The position numbers and the translations under genes are program-made. Positions 43,449 to 53,340 of a DNA stretch of 64,000 bases are shown piece by piece. The notes beneath the pieces are model-generated. The model saw only the letters and a program-made list of their open reading frames with translations, was not told the origin of the DNA and searched no databases. Positions within the stretch are counted from its first letter, which is position 1; each line of letters starts with the position of its first letter. Origin of the DNA: JBBSAT01 sp044223665 (GTDB lineage: Bacteria > Myxococcota_A > Polyangia > Polyangiales > Sandaracinaceae); assembly GCA_044223665.1 (NCBI GenBank), contig JBGALT010000021.1:6177-70176 (forward strand), read 5' to 3'.

Positions 43449-44771
43449 TCAGAACACGATGGTCGGGCAGCCGAGGACGATCTCGACCGTCGCCGAGCTC
43501 GCCAGCAGCTGATCGCAGATCGGGCCCTGGATGACGAGCGAGTGCGAGTCGGTGCCGGGCACGTAGTCCCACGAGTCCATCGTCGGATCGGTGCCACGCG
43601 CGAGCACGGTGCGGCTCTGGCCGGCGAAGGTCACGCCGACGTTCACGCGCGCGGGATCGAAGTTGCCCGGATCGGTGCCGCGGGGCACCTCGAACACGCA
43701 GCTCTCGAGCAGGCGCCGCGCGATCTCGTCGAGCGCGGCCTCGAAGTCGGACTGGAAGGTGCTGCCGGCCGCGTCGTAGTGGCAGCAGTTGGTCGGGCCG
43801 TCGCACATCGCGTCGTCGGGCCAGAGGTCGCAGACCGGGTTCGACGGCGGGAAGGGGCAGGGCATGGGCTGCTCGCAGGTGAGCGGGCTCGGGCAGTCGC
43901 CATCCGTCACGCAGCCGCACTGGCCGGGGACGTGGATGCCGGCGACCATCGTGTCGCTGCACACGCCGCTCGCGCATTCGGCGGCCGACGTGCAGGTCGC
44001 GCCCGTGCAGGCGGGGATGCACGTGTCGTTGCGCGGCGTGCCGCCGTTGTAGGCGATGGTCGAGAGCTCGTTGTTCGACTCGTCGAGGCCGACGGCGAAC
44101 GTGAGGTAGCCGTGCGTGCCGTACTCGTCGGCCACCTGCGCGAGGACCGCGTCGCGCTGGTCGAGGTCGCACGTCTCCGCGCCGTCCGTCACGAGCACGA
44201 GGCCGCGGCGTCCGGTCGTGTCCAGCGTGTCGAGGTAGTCGTAGCCGGCGCGGAGCGCGGCGAACATCGGCGTGTTGCCGCCGCTCGGATCGGCGCTCGC
44301 GAGCGCCGAGGAGATCTGCGCGCGGCTGGTCGAGAGCGGCGCCACGTCCACGTGCGGGACGCTCCCGGGCGCGAGCGAGATCGTGCACTCGGCGCCCTGA
44401 CCGGTCGGGAAGAGCAAGAGGCCCGCCGAGAGCTCGTTCGGGACGCTCGCGAGCACGTGGTCGATGGCCTGCACCGCCAGGTCCCACTTCGTCGGCCCGC
44501 TGCTGCCGCTCGCGGGGTCGTTCATGCTGCCGCTTCGATCGAACACGAGCAGCAGGCTTCCCGGGACCTGCTGGGTCGGGATCGTGGAGATGCCGCACGC
44601 GGCGTCGGGATCGAAGGGATCGATCCGCCCGCCGTCGCTGCGCACGCGCCCGTCGGTGGAGCCGCCATCCAAGCTGCCCCCCGGTCCCACGTCGCCGGCG
44701 GCGGATCGTGGCTGGGTGCACGCGGGAACGGCGAGGAGCAACGCCAAGCAGAGCAAGCGTACGGCGGACAT
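43449..44771 (-). CDS. vWA-domain lipoprotein with Cys-rich insert
   Basis: The 440-residue lipoprotein has a signal ending LAVPAC-TQP and a Gly/Asp/Ser spacer. The vWA domain starts at SLLLVFDRSGSM, the metal-ion-dependent adhesion motif DxSxS, with GGNTPMFAAL (Thr ligand) and LVTDGAETCD (third acidic ligand). From about residue 240 a Cys-rich insert (CIPACTGATCTSAAECASGV) interrupts it. Surface vWA proteins bind protein ligands via the metal. No operon partner is seen; the cyclase gene lies upstream on the same strand after 100 bases. Confidence 0.9.
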   Translation of the reverse strand: MSAVRLLCLALLLAVPACTQPRSAAGDVGPGGSLDGGSTDGRVRSDGGRIDPFDPDAACGISTIPTQQVPGSLLLVFDRSGSMNDPASGSSGPTKWDLAVQAIDHVLASVPNELSAGLLLFPTGQGAECTISLAPGSVPHVDVAPLSTSRAQISSALASADPSGGNTPMFAALRAGYDYLDTLDTTGRRGLVLVTDGAETCDLDQRDAVLAQVADEYGTHGYLTFAVGLDESNNELSTIAYNGGTPRNDTCIPACTGATCTSAAECASGVCSDTMVAGIHVPGQCGCVTDGDCPSPLTCEQPMPCPFPPSNPVCDLWPDDAMCDGPTNCCHYDAAGSTFQSDFEAALDEIARRLLESCVFEVPRGTDPGNFDPARVNVGVTFAGQSRTVLARGTDPTMDSWDYVPGTDSHSLVIQGPICDQLLASSATVEIVLGCPTIVF

Positions 44772-44871
44772 CGGAGCCTCCGGTGGAACGTCGAGGATCG
44801 AGGATACGTCGAAGCGGGCGAAGTGGGTCGGGCTCCCGAATTGCGACCTATCGGTCGCAATGGCCCGGTCT

Positions 44872-46515
44872 TCATTTCAGGAGTCGAAACTTCAGGGGCC
44901 TGGCGACGTTCTTCACCGCGGCTTCCTTCTCTTCGCCGAACTCGGAGCCGTCCCGGAGCGCCTCGACGAAGCTGTCCATGCAGAGGATCTCGCCGCCCTT
45001 GGCCTGCCCCTGCAGGCGCGCCGTGTTGTTCATCCCGCTCGAGAAGCCGGTGAAGTCGGCATCGGGGCCGAAGGTGCCCACGAAGAGCGGCGCGAAATTG
45101 AGCCCGGTCGCGACGTCGACCGGCTGGCCGACGAGCTCGGGCAGTGCCTCGTGCGCCGTGAGCGAGCGGGTGTACTCCCGGATCCGGCGGGCGGCCGTGG
45201 CAGCGCTGCGGCACAGCTGCTCGGGCGACTCTTCGTAGAAGGGCGGGCCCCAGATGCCGATCACGCAGTCGCCCACCATCTTGTCGAAGACGCCTCCGGT
45301 CTCCCAGAGGATCTCCACGACACGCGCGCTCCAGGTGTCCACGAGGCGGCCGATGGCCTCGGGCGCGACCAGCACCTGCTCCGACAGGCGCGTGAAACCG
45401 CTGATGTCCGCGAACATGATCGCGCACGTCTTCTCGCGCGGCGAGAGGTACTTCTCCGCGTAGTCCTCTTCCCGGAGGAGGCGCTCGCAGACCTCCTTCG
45501 GGAACCCGGTGCTCAAGCCCTTCCACTCGCGGTTGAAGTCCACGATGCGCTGGCGGAGCGAGTCGGCGAAGCGGTCGAGCAGGTCGCGGTCGAAGGTGTT
45601 GAACTCGCCGCGGCGGCTCGTCACGATGACGCGTCCGATGACTCGCGCGCTGCGCATGCCGGTGATCATCACTTCCTCGCGGAACCGCCGGATGCCGAAG
45701 CGCTCGCGGACGCCTTCGTCGTCGCCCGTCATGAGGCGGAAGGCGTTGCTCCGCATGAAGGTGTCGATGTCGTTGTCCGACCGGACGCTCGAGTCGTGCA
45801 CGAGCTCGCGGTTCTTGAGGATCTTGTAGCGGAGCGTGGTGCCGGAGACGTCGTCCTCGTGGCGGAACACGAGGATCATGTCCTCGAACGGTATGTTCTC
45901 GCGCAGGACGCCGAGCGCACGCGCGAGCCCCGAGTCGAGCACCGGATCGCGCAGCGCTTCGCTCATCGCGGCGGTGAGCATCGTCTTCTTGCGCGAGACG
46001 GCGATCGACGCGAGGTGGTTGTCGATCTCTTCGGCGAAGGTGTCGAGCAGGTCCACCAGACGCTCGCGCTCGGCCGCGTCGGCGGCGCCAGGCACGAGGA
46101 TCGCGGTGGCTCCGAAGGGCTCGCCCGCGACGTCGAGCGCCTGCGCGACGAGGGTCAGAGGTGTTCCCTCGACCTCCAGCGTGCGCACGAGCGGGCTCGT
46201 CCGCTCCACCTCGGCGCAGATCACGTCGGCGCCCAGCGGCAGCTCGGCGCTCTCCCCCGTCGCGTGCACGAAGTCGTGGAGGGCGAGTGACTCGTCGTAG
46301 GTGCGCATGAACGCCAGCGTCGCGCCCGTTCGCGCGCAGAGAGCGGGCAGCACCAGGCGCAGCGTGTGGTCGACGGGCAGCCGATCGCGGATGGCGATCT
46401 CGGCCAGGTCGTCGATCTCGTCGTTGAGCTCCCAGCGCTCGCGCAAGAGCGCGACCTCGCGCTCGAGCTCGGCGATTCGTTTCTGGAGCCCGTCCGGAGT
46501 GGAGGCGTCGGTCAT
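44872..46515 (-). CDS. Class III adenylate/guanylate cyclase with N-terminal coiled coil and GAF-like region
   Basis: The 547-residue soluble protein begins with a short coiled coil (LQKRIAELEREVALLRERW), followed by a roughly 280-residue GAF-like sensory region, and ends with a class III cyclase domain. CAIMFADISGFTRLSE supplies the first metal-binding Asp, FDKMVGDCVIGIWG the second, and ATGLNFAPLFVGTFG and GMNNTARLQGQAKGG complete the active site. The Lys in FDKMVGD is the usual adenine-selecting position, so cAMP is the more likely product. The ATG at 46515 is chosen because the frame further upstream is Arg-rich. Confidence 0.9.
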   Translation of the reverse strand: MTDASTPDGLQKRIAELEREVALLRERWELNDEIDDLAEIAIRDRLPVDHTLRLVLPALCARTGATLAFMRTYDESLALHDFVHATGESAELPLGADVICAEVERTSPLVRTLEVEGTPLTLVAQALDVAGEPFGATAILVPGAADAAERERLVDLLDTFAEEIDNHLASIAVSRKKTMLTAAMSEALRDPVLDSGLARALGVLRENIPFEDMILVFRHEDDVSGTTLRYKILKNRELVHDSSVRSDNDIDTFMRSNAFRLMTGDDEGVRERFGIRRFREEVMITGMRSARVIGRVIVTSRRGEFNTFDRDLLDRFADSLRQRIVDFNREWKGLSTGFPKEVCERLLREEDYAEKYLSPREKTCAIMFADISGFTRLSEQVLVAPEAIGRLVDTWSARVVEILWETGGVFDKMVGDCVIGIWGPPFYEESPEQLCRSAATAARRIREYTRSLTAHEALPELVGQPVDVATGLNFAPLFVGTFGPDADFTGFSSGMNNTARLQGQAKGGEILCMDSFVEALRDGSEFGEEKEAAVKNVARPLKFRLLK

Positions 46516-46642
46516 CGGCCTCGGCAGTCTACCGCGACCGCGCCGAGCGCGGCTGTGCCGTTCGCGACCGGTGCGATCGGGCCTCGCCCTCGGCGTCGCT
46601 TCTAGCGCAGGCACGGAGCGGAGGCGTTCCGCGCCCCGGGCG

Positions 46643-47098
46643 TCAGCCCTTGAGCTTCGAGCGGAGCGTGAGCACCGGGCAGTTCGCGCGACGAACGACT
46701 TCCTCGGCCACGCTGCCGATGAAGAAGCGGCCGACGCCCGTCCGACCGTGGGTCGCCACGACGATCAGCTCGGCGTTGACGTGGTCGGCGTAGTGGCAGA
46801 TGCCGTCGGCTGGCTTGCGGCTGGTGGCGATCGCCACGCGGGGCTTGGCGTCGGGGATGATCCGCGCCACGAGCGCGTCCAGATCCGCATGCAGCTTCGT
46901 GCGCGTGTCCTCGTCGGCCATCCACAGCCCGGTCGCCTCGTCGCGCACGAGCGCGCTGCTGTCCGGCGGCACGAAGACGTGCATCACGTAGAGCGTCGCC
47001 TGGTTCTGCGAAGCGAGAATGGCTGCCGCACGCAGGGCCAGCTCGGAGGCCTCGGAGAAGTCGGTCGCGACGACGATCGATTGCGCAAGCTTGCTCAT
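46643..47098 (-). CDS. Universal stress protein (UspA family)
   Basis: The 151-residue single-domain protein starts IVVATDFSEASELAL and ends with ATHGRTGVGRFFIGSVAEEV and ANCPVLTLR. The second motif is the ATP-binding G-x2-G-x9-G(S/T) loop with Ala in place of the first Gly. Such proteins bind ATP and help survival under stress; the exact role here is not visible. Its neighbours are a cyclase on the same strand and a divergent lipoprotein gene. Confidence 0.94.
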   Translation of the reverse strand: MSKLAQSIVVATDFSEASELALRAAAILASQNQATLYVMHVFVPPDSSALVRDEATGLWMADEDTRTKLHADLDALVARIIPDAKPRVAIATSRKPADGICHYADHVNAELIVVATHGRTGVGRFFIGSVAEEVVRRANCPVLTLRSKLKG

Positions 47099-47315
47099 GG
47101 CGCGGGTGTAACACGTCGCGGGCGCCGTTCGATCGCCTCCGTGTCGGTCACCGCCCCGGCCCGTCGGCGCCGCGTCGTCCCCGGCGTCCGTGACGGCTCC
47201 GCGAGCGTCGAGACCCCAGAATCACGGACGTTTCTCCGGATCGGTGCCGTCCGTGTCAGGTGATTTCAGCCGAACTTCCTCATGGGAGCGAGGCCGCCCG
47301 TGTCAGAAAACGAGT

Positions 47316-49028
47316 ATGACGTCGTACGCGGGCGCCGGCTGGTCCTTCGTGCTCGTCGCCGTCGCGACGGCGTCGGCGGGGTGCTCGCTCGTCGTGCCGG
47401 CCTCGCGGCGGAGCTCCGAGCACGACGCCGGGAAGTCCGATGCATCGACCGATGCCGGTCGCGAAGCGGGGAGCGGCGACACCGGGATCGGGGATGCACG
47501 CGTACCGGACGCGGGGATCGACGGCGGGGCCATGGATGCATCCTCGGGCGACGCCGGTGAGCTCCTCGATGCGAGCATGCGCGACACCGGCGGCGAGACC
47601 CCCGATGCCGCGCTGGACGACGCGTTCGGCCTCGACGCGCCCACCGCGCCGGACGCATGCACTCCCGTCAACGGCTACCGCGACGGGGACGGGGACGGGA
47701 TCGGAGCTGGAGCCTTCGTCTCCGGATGCGCCGAGAGCGGGCTGGTGCTCGTCGCGCGCGGGGACGACTGCAACGATTCGCGGGGCGACGTTCTCCCGGG
47801 CGCGACCGACGAGCTCTGCGACGGAGTCGACGCGGACTGCGATGGCGTCCTCGATCCCGCCGAGCCGGCGGTGAGCGCGGCGTGCCCGTGGAGACGCTGC
47901 GCGACGAGCGGCGCCACGACGGCTTGCGACGAGCCGGTCCAGCTCGTCGGCGGAGGCTTCCACACCTGCGCTCGACTCGGCGTGTCGGGAGACCTCTGGT
48001 GCTGGGGATCGAACGACGCGGGTCAGCTCGGCGTCGCGGCGGGAAGCGACGCGCCGATGCCGATCCGCTCGCGCTACACCGACGTCCGGGACGCATGCGC
48101 GAGCGTCGCGTACACGTGCGTCGTCCTCGCGGGACGGGTCGAGTGCTTCGGCGTGGGCCCGCTCTCGACCGGGGCGGCCCCGTGGACGCGCGACGTCGAC
48201 GCGGTCGAGGTCGCGTGCGGCTACAACCACGTCTGCGTCCGCACCACCACCGGCAACGTGCGCTGCGCAGGGCTCAACGGGAACGCGGGCGTCGCGACCG
48301 GGCAGGTCGGGATCCCATCGTCGATGGGCGCGGGCGTGTTCCCCGACCTCGTGGCCGTCCCGCTCCCCTCGGACGCGGTCCAGCTCGCGCTCGGCACGAA
48401 CTTCTCGTGCGCCCGGCTGTCGGACGGAACGATCCAGTGCTGGGGCGCCGACTCGGGGATCCTCGGGCGCGGCGCCGCGACGACCAGCGGCGTGACGCAC
48501 GTTCCTGCGCCGGTCGAGGCCCCCGGCGTCACGTTCGTCGACGTCGTCGCCAGCAACTACTCGGCCTGCGCTCGCACCGCGACGAGCGTCGCGTGCTGGG
48601 GCTACGCCCTCGGCTTCCAGCTCCTCGACCTAGCAGACGTGCCGCCGTTCCGCACGGCACCCACGACGGCGCCGGGGAGGGTCTTCGCGCAGCTCGGCGG
48701 CACCGGCCATCTCTGCGGCATCGACGCCGCAGGCACCGCGAGCTGCTGGGGCATCGACAACACGTTCGCGCACGGGCGCTCCCCGCGCGCGGCCACCACG
48801 ACGTCGATCGCGGCGCCGGCGCTCCCGCGGCCGGGCCCGAGCGCTCTCGCGGTGGACGCGATCGCGCTCGGTCATGCCGATGATCCAGCGGGCCGCGGAG
48901 TCGGAGGCCACTCGTGCGCGATCGAGCGCGGCACGGGCGAGGTCTGGTGCTGGGGCTCGAACAACCACGGCCAGTGCGGCGCGCCGGCGGCGCCGACGCT
49001 GCCCGATGCGGTGAGGGTGGTGCCATGA
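47316..49028 (+). CDS. RCC1-propeller lipoprotein with MopE motif
   Basis: The 570-residue lipoprotein has a signal ending ATASAGC-SLV and a 90-residue Asp/Ala/Gly spacer. One MopE-type unit follows (DDCNDSRGDVLPGATDELC, CDGVDADCDGVLDP), then seven RCC1-type blades recognised by their CWG/CFG/CAG-x-N signatures, enough for one propeller. It is a smaller relative of the 29740-34437 protein (14 blades). The ATG at 47316 gives the clean lipobox; earlier in-frame codons are rejected. The stop overlaps the next start (ATGA), coupling it to a TPR-like protein. Confidence 0.9.
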   Translation: MTSYAGAGWSFVLVAVATASAGCSLVVPASRRSSEHDAGKSDASTDAGREAGSGDTGIGDARVPDAGIDGGAMDASSGDAGELLDASMRDTGGETPDAALDDAFGLDAPTAPDACTPVNGYRDGDGDGIGAGAFVSGCAESGLVLVARGDDCNDSRGDVLPGATDELCDGVDADCDGVLDPAEPAVSAACPWRRCATSGATTACDEPVQLVGGGFHTCARLGVSGDLWCWGSNDAGQLGVAAGSDAPMPIRSRYTDVRDACASVAYTCVVLAGRVECFGVGPLSTGAAPWTRDVDAVEVACGYNHVCVRTTTGNVRCAGLNGNAGVATGQVGIPSSMGAGVFPDLVAVPLPSDAVQLALGTNFSCARLSDGTIQCWGADSGILGRGAATTSGVTHVPAPVEAPGVTFVDVVASNYSACARTATSVACWGYALGFQLLDLADVPPFRTAPTTAPGRVFAQLGGTGHLCGIDAAGTASCWGIDNTFAHGRSPRAATTTSIAAPALPRPGPSALAVDAIALGHADDPAGRGVGGHSCAIERGTGEVWCWGSNNHGQCGAPAAPTLPDAVRVVP

Positions 49029-49879
49029 GCTCCGACGACGACGCCACGCGATGCGATGCCTTCGGGCGGCGGGGCTCCGTGGTCCCCTGCGCACGACTCC
49101 CCGTCCTCGTCCTCGCGCTCGCATCGGCGGCGCTGCTCGGGCTCGCCTCGCCGACGGCGCTGGCGCACGCGCAGTCGTCGCCCACGGCGGCCGACGAGCG
49201 CGGCCAGCTCCACTTCCAGGCCGGCAACGACTCCTACCACCGTGGCGACTACGAGAGCGCGCTCCGCGAGTTCCGGATCGCGCTCGAGCTGAGCGGGCGT
49301 GCCGAGCTCCACTTCAACCTCGCCTCCTGCCTCGAGCGTCTCGATCGCGAGCAGGAGGCCGCCGACGAGCTGGAGGCCTACCTCGCCGCCTCCCCCGAAG
49401 CGCCCAACCGCGACGCGCTCGCCGAGCGCGTGACGCGCCTGCGTGCGCGCGCCGCTGCGCACGAGGCGACCCCGCCGAGCGATCCACCGCTCGCGCCGAT
49501 CGAGCAGGAAGGCGCGGGGAGCGCGTCCGAGGGATCCGCGTCGACGCCGAGCGCCGAAGCTCCCGCCGCCAGCACGCAGCCGCATCCGGCGGCATGGGTG
49601 GTGCTCGGCACCGGCGCCGCGACCCTCGTCGCCTTCGCGGTGCTGGGAGGTCTCGCGCTGGCCGAGGACGACGCGCTCGCGCGCGAGTGTGGCCTCGGGT
49701 GCAGCCCCGCGCGCGTGTCCACGCTCGAGACCCTCGACCTCGGCGCCGACGTGACGCTCGGGGTCGGTCTCGGGCTGGTGACGCTCGGGGTCGTCCTGGC
49801 TCTCACGGTGCAGGAGTCGACGCCGTCCACCGGCGTGTCGGTCTCGCTCGGTCCCTCGGGCCTGACGGTCCGCTTCTGA
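49025..49879 (+). CDS. TPR-containing exported/membrane protein
   Basis: The 284-residue protein has an N-terminal hydrophobic signal (LPVLVLALASAALLGLA). Two tetratricopeptide units follow (FQAGNDSYHRGDYESALREF, ELHFNLASCLERLDREQEAA), then a Pro/Ala/Ser linker and two hydrophobic stretches near the C-terminus (VVLGTGAATLVAFAVLGGLAL and VTLGVGLGLVTLGVVLAL). This TPR-plus-PEGA-position-like layout is frequent in myxobacterial envelope proteins of unknown role. It is translationally coupled to the RCC1 lipoprotein, so both may form one assembly. Confidence 0.87.
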   Translation: MSSDDDATRCDAFGRRGSVVPCARLPVLVLALASAALLGLASPTALAHAQSSPTAADERGQLHFQAGNDSYHRGDYESALREFRIALELSGRAELHFNLASCLERLDREQEAADELEAYLAASPEAPNRDALAERVTRLRARAAAHEATPPSDPPLAPIEQEGAGSASEGSASTPSAEAPAASTQPHPAAWVVLGTGAATLVAFAVLGGLALAEDDALARECGLGCSPARVSTLETLDLGADVTLGVGLGLVTLGVVLALTVQESTPSTGVSVSLGPSGLTVRF

Positions 49880-49996
49880 CGAGCGGCCGCCGCGCGCGCG
49901 GCGCCGCGGTGAGCCGATCTTGGTCCGTTGCGGAGCGCTCGCGCTCCTCGGATTGGATCCTGGCGGTCCGACGCGCGCGCGACCAGCATCCAGGCC

Positions 49997-50923
49997 ATGT
50001 CGACCGCGCCCGCGTCTGCGTCTCGAGCGTCGCGGGTCGATCCCTGGCTCCTGGCGTCGCTCGCGGCGGTGTACCTCGTGTGGAGCACCACGTACCTGGC
50101 GATCCGCGTCGCGGTGCGCACGCTGCCGCCCTTCCTCACCGCCGGGACACGCTACCTCGCGGCGGGCCTCGTGCTGCTCGTGCTGGCGCGGCTCCGCGGC
50201 GAGAAGGTCCCGCCGCCGCGCGCGTGGGCGAGCTCGGCGGTGGTCGCGCTCTTGTTCTTCGTGATCGGCAACGGGTTCGTCGCCTTGGCGTCGGTGCAGA
50301 TGGGATCCGGGGTCGTCGCCGTCGTCTGCGCGACGATGCCACTCTGGGGCGCGGTGATGATGCCGCTCGTCGGCGAGCGCGTGTCGTCGCGCGAGTGGAT
50401 CGGGCTCGGCGTCGGCTTCCTGGGCGTGGTCGTCCTCGCGCTCGGAGGGGACCTCCACGCCGACGGAGCGTCCACGGCGCTCCTTCTCCTCGCTCCGATC
50501 GGATGGGCGCTCGGCTCGGTCCTCGTGCGAAAGCTCGAGGTGGGCAAGGGCGCGATGGGGAGCGCGATGCAGATGGTGTCGGGCGGCGCGCTGACGCTCC
50601 TGGTCTCGCGCCTGCGTGGCGAGCCGATCCCCGACCACGTCGAGCCCGAGGCGCTGTTCGCCGTGGTCTACCTCGCCTCGCTCGGCTCGCTCGTCGGGAT
50701 CACCGCCTACAACTACCTGCTCGTGCACGCGCGCCCGGCCCTCGCGATGAGCTACGCGTACGTGAACCCCGTGCTCGCGGTCGTGATCGGCGCCTGGCTC
50801 GGACACGAGGAGGTCTCGATCCGCGTCGGCCTGGCCATCGCGCTGATCCTGCCGGCGGTCTTCGCCATCGTCACGCGACGGCGCTCGCGCGCTCCGGCCG
50901 CCCGCGTCGAGACCTCGTCGTGA
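49997..50923 (+). CDS. EamA/DMT-family transporter (YedA-like)
   Basis: The 308-residue inner-membrane protein has ten predicted helices in two EamA repeats (LAAVYLVWSTTYLAIRVAVR at the first, LLAPIGWALGSVLVRKL at the second). Family members export metabolites or amino acids; the substrate is unknown. The ATG at 49997 fits the family N-terminus. It is not obviously in an operon. Confidence 0.92.
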   Translation: MSTAPASASRASRVDPWLLASLAAVYLVWSTTYLAIRVAVRTLPPFLTAGTRYLAAGLVLLVLARLRGEKVPPPRAWASSAVVALLFFVIGNGFVALASVQMGSGVVAVVCATMPLWGAVMMPLVGERVSSREWIGLGVGFLGVVVLALGGDLHADGASTALLLLAPIGWALGSVLVRKLEVGKGAMGSAMQMVSGGALTLLVSRLRGEPIPDHVEPEALFAVVYLASLGSLVGITAYNYLLVHARPALAMSYAYVNPVLAVVIGAWLGHEEVSIRVGLAIALILPAVFAIVTRRRSRAPAARVETSS

Positions 50924-50993
50924 CGTCGCGCACCGCGCGCGGGACGCGCCGTTTCTTTGACGCGGCGAGCCCTGCCTTCGGACCATTCGGATC

Positions 50994-51959
50994 GTGCTGC
51001 GGAGGCTCTCCACGCTCGTCGCGATCGTGACCGTGCTGGCGGTGAGCCGACCGGCACGGGCCGACCTGACGGTCGTGTTCTTCGACAGCCAGGGCTCCGA
51101 AACCGCGCCGCCCGAGGAGGCCGCCACCGCGCCGCCTCCCGTGGCCGAGCCGGCGCCCGAGCTCGTCCGGGCCGTCGACGACGCGCCGCCGGCGCCCGAT
51201 CCTGCCGCGATCACGCCGCTCGCCACCGTCGAGCCTCCGCGGGAGACCACGCCGCCGCCGGAGCCTGGGCCCGTCGCGCCGCCCGCCCTGATCGAGATCC
51301 GGGCACGCGTGGTGCGCGTCGGGGACGGGAGCGGAGAGAGCGACACGCTCCTTCTCCGTGGGGTGGACGGCGCGCCGGGCGCGGACGCGCTCGATCGGCT
51401 CTCGTTGCTGGCGCGCCCGCGCGGCACCGACGCGCCCGCGACGATCGACACGGAGAGCGACGAGTGGATCGCGCCCGGCATCCGCCGGCTGCACGCGGGC
51501 CTCTTGCCCTTGCTCGCCCGACTCGCCGAGCACTTTCCCGGACGCGCGCTGGAGATCGTCAGCGGCTACCGCCCGAGCGCACGCTCGGGAAGCCGCCATC
51601 GCTTCGGTCGCGCGCTCGATCTGCGCGTCGAGGGCGTGTCGATCGAAGAGATCCGCGCGCTGCTCGACGACGAGCCGCACGCGGGCATCGGCGTCTATCC
51701 CACGAGCGGCTTCGTCCACCTCGACGTGCGATCCGAGCGAGTGCGCTGGGTCGACGAGAGCGGCCCCGGCGAGGCGACGCACGTCGTGGTGACGGACGTC
51801 GGACCCGCGTCGGGCGCCCCCGAGACGCCGCCGACCGCGCCCGTGATCACGCCCGACTCGCCCGCCGAGCCGTCGGCCGAAGAGATCGAGCGAGCGCTCC
51901 GCTCGGCCGACGGGATCGTGCTCGACCTCGGCCCGCTCGACGCGCGGCGCGAGCGGTAG
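50994..51959 (+). CDS. M15-like (YcbK/DUF882-type) exported protein
   Basis: The 321-residue protein has a signal peptide (VAIVTVLAVSRPARA) and a Pro/Ala-rich linker to about residue 100. The fold of M15 peptidases follows: ALEIVSGYRPSARSGSRHRF, HRFGRALDLRV (His and Asp zinc ligands) and SGFVHLDVR (HxD). These residues are the zinc site of D,D-/L,D-peptidase relatives acting on peptidoglycan, but many DUF882 members are untested. The start is a GTG at 50994. A tail of about 60 Asp/Glu/Pro-rich residues follows the domain. Confidence 0.86.
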   Translation: MLRRLSTLVAIVTVLAVSRPARADLTVVFFDSQGSETAPPEEAATAPPPVAEPAPELVRAVDDAPPAPDPAAITPLATVEPPRETTPPPEPGPVAPPALIEIRARVVRVGDGSGESDTLLLRGVDGAPGADALDRLSLLARPRGTDAPATIDTESDEWIAPGIRRLHAGLLPLLARLAEHFPGRALEIVSGYRPSARSGSRHRFGRALDLRVEGVSIEEIRALLDDEPHAGIGVYPTSGFVHLDVRSERVRWVDESGPGEATHVVVTDVGPASGAPETPPTAPVITPDSPAEPSAEEIERALRSADGIVLDLGPLDARRER

Positions 51960-52020
51960 ACGAAGGTGCCCTCGGCGCGGCGCCATCGGCGGGCGCCGTG
52001 AGCGGCGACCGGCCGCGCGC

Positions 52021-53340
52021 TCACCCGCCTTCGCCGCGGAGCTTGGCGAGGCGGGCCTTGATCCGCGCCTCGAAGCCCACGTCCTTGGGCTCGTAGTAGC
52101 GCCGGCCCGCGAGCTCTTGCGGCAGGTAGGAGACGCCCTCCGCGAAGCCGCCTTCGGCATGCGGATACCGATACCCGTCGCCGTAGCCCATCTCCTTCAT
52201 GAGCTTGGTCGGCGCGTTGCGCAGGTGGAGCGGCACCTCGAGCGCTCCGTGCTGCCGTACGTCCTCGCGCGCACGGGTGAACGCCTCGTAGCTCGCGTTG
52301 CTCTTCACGGTGCTCGCGAGATACGTGCAGCACTGCGCGATGGGGAAGAGCCCCTCGGGCATGCCGAGGCGACGGAAGCTCGCGTCGGCGGCCATCGCCA
52401 CCTGGATCGCCTGGGGGTCGGCGTTGCCGACGTCCTCGCTCGCGAAGATGATCAGGCGGCGCAGGACGAAGAGTGGTTCCTCCCCCGCTTCGAGCATCCG
52501 CATCAGCCAGTAGATCGCCGCGTCGGGGTCGCTCCCTCGCATCGACTTGATGAGCGCGGAGACGACGTTGTAGTGCTCCTCGCCGCTCTTGTCGTAGCGG
52601 AGCGAGGGCGCGGCGAGCGCCGATGCGACCAACGCGCGATCGATCTTCGCGCCGCGCGAGTGCGCGTCGCGCGCCGAGAGCTCGAGCACGTCGAGGGCCC
52701 GGCGTGCATCGCCGTGCGCGTGCTCGGCCATCGCGTCGAGCGCGTCGGGGTCGGCCCGCACCTCGAGGCCGCCGAGGCCGCGATCGCGATCGGCGAGCGC
52801 GCGCTCGAGCAGGGACCGCACCTCGACGCCCGCGAGTGGCTCGAGCTTGAAGACGCGCGCGCGAGAGAGGAGCGCGGCGTTGACGGCGAACGACGGGTTC
52901 TCCGTGGTGGCGCCGACGAGGATCACGGAGCCGCGCTCGACGTACGGCAAGAGCGCGTCCTGCTGCGACTTGTTCCATCGGTGGATCTCGTCGACGAAGA
53001 GGATCGTCCGAGCCCCGTGGAGCTTCTTCTTCTCGCTCGCGGCCTCGAGCACCTTGCGCAGCTCGGGCACGCCGCTGAGCACGGCGGAGAAGGGCACGAG
53101 CTCCGCGCGGCTCTCCACGGCGAGCGTGCGAGCGAGCGAGGTCTTTCCGCACCCCGGCGGCCCCCAGAGGATCATCGACGGAATGCGATCCTCGGCGATC
53201 GCCCGCTGCAGCACGCCTCCCGGCGCGAGCAGGTGCGACTGCCCGACGAGGTCGGCGGCCCTGCGCGGTCGCATGCGCTCGGAGAGCGGCGCGCCGGGCT
53301 TGTCGCGTTCCTCGCGGCGATCGAAGAGGTCGGAGGACAT
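52021..53340 (-). CDS. rarA: Replication-associated recombination protein A (RarA/MgsA)
   Basis: The 439-residue AAA+ ATPase carries Walker A GPPGCGKTS (about residues 59-67), Walker B ILFVDEIHR (about 112-120) and sensor 1 VGATTENPSF, the typical RarA/MgsA/WRNIP1 series. The C-terminal tetramerisation part contains KSMRGSDPDAAIYWLMRML and MGYGDGYRYPH. RarA acts at stalled replication forks. The start is the ATG of MSSDLFD at 53340; the frame upstream is Arg/Pro-rich. No functional neighbour is seen. Confidence 0.95.
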   Translation of the reverse strand: MSSDLFDRREERDKPGAPLSERMRPRRAADLVGQSHLLAPGGVLQRAIAEDRIPSMILWGPPGCGKTSLARTLAVESRAELVPFSAVLSGVPELRKVLEAASEKKKLHGARTILFVDEIHRWNKSQQDALLPYVERGSVILVGATTENPSFAVNAALLSRARVFKLEPLAGVEVRSLLERALADRDRGLGGLEVRADPDALDAMAEHAHGDARRALDVLELSARDAHSRGAKIDRALVASALAAPSLRYDKSGEEHYNVVSALIKSMRGSDPDAAIYWLMRMLEAGEEPLFVLRRLIIFASEDVGNADPQAIQVAMAADASFRRLGMPEGLFPIAQCCTYLASTVKSNASYEAFTRAREDVRQHGALEVPLHLRNAPTKLMKEMGYGDGYRYPHAEGGFAEGVSYLPQELAGRRYYEPKDVGFEARIKARLAKLRGEGG

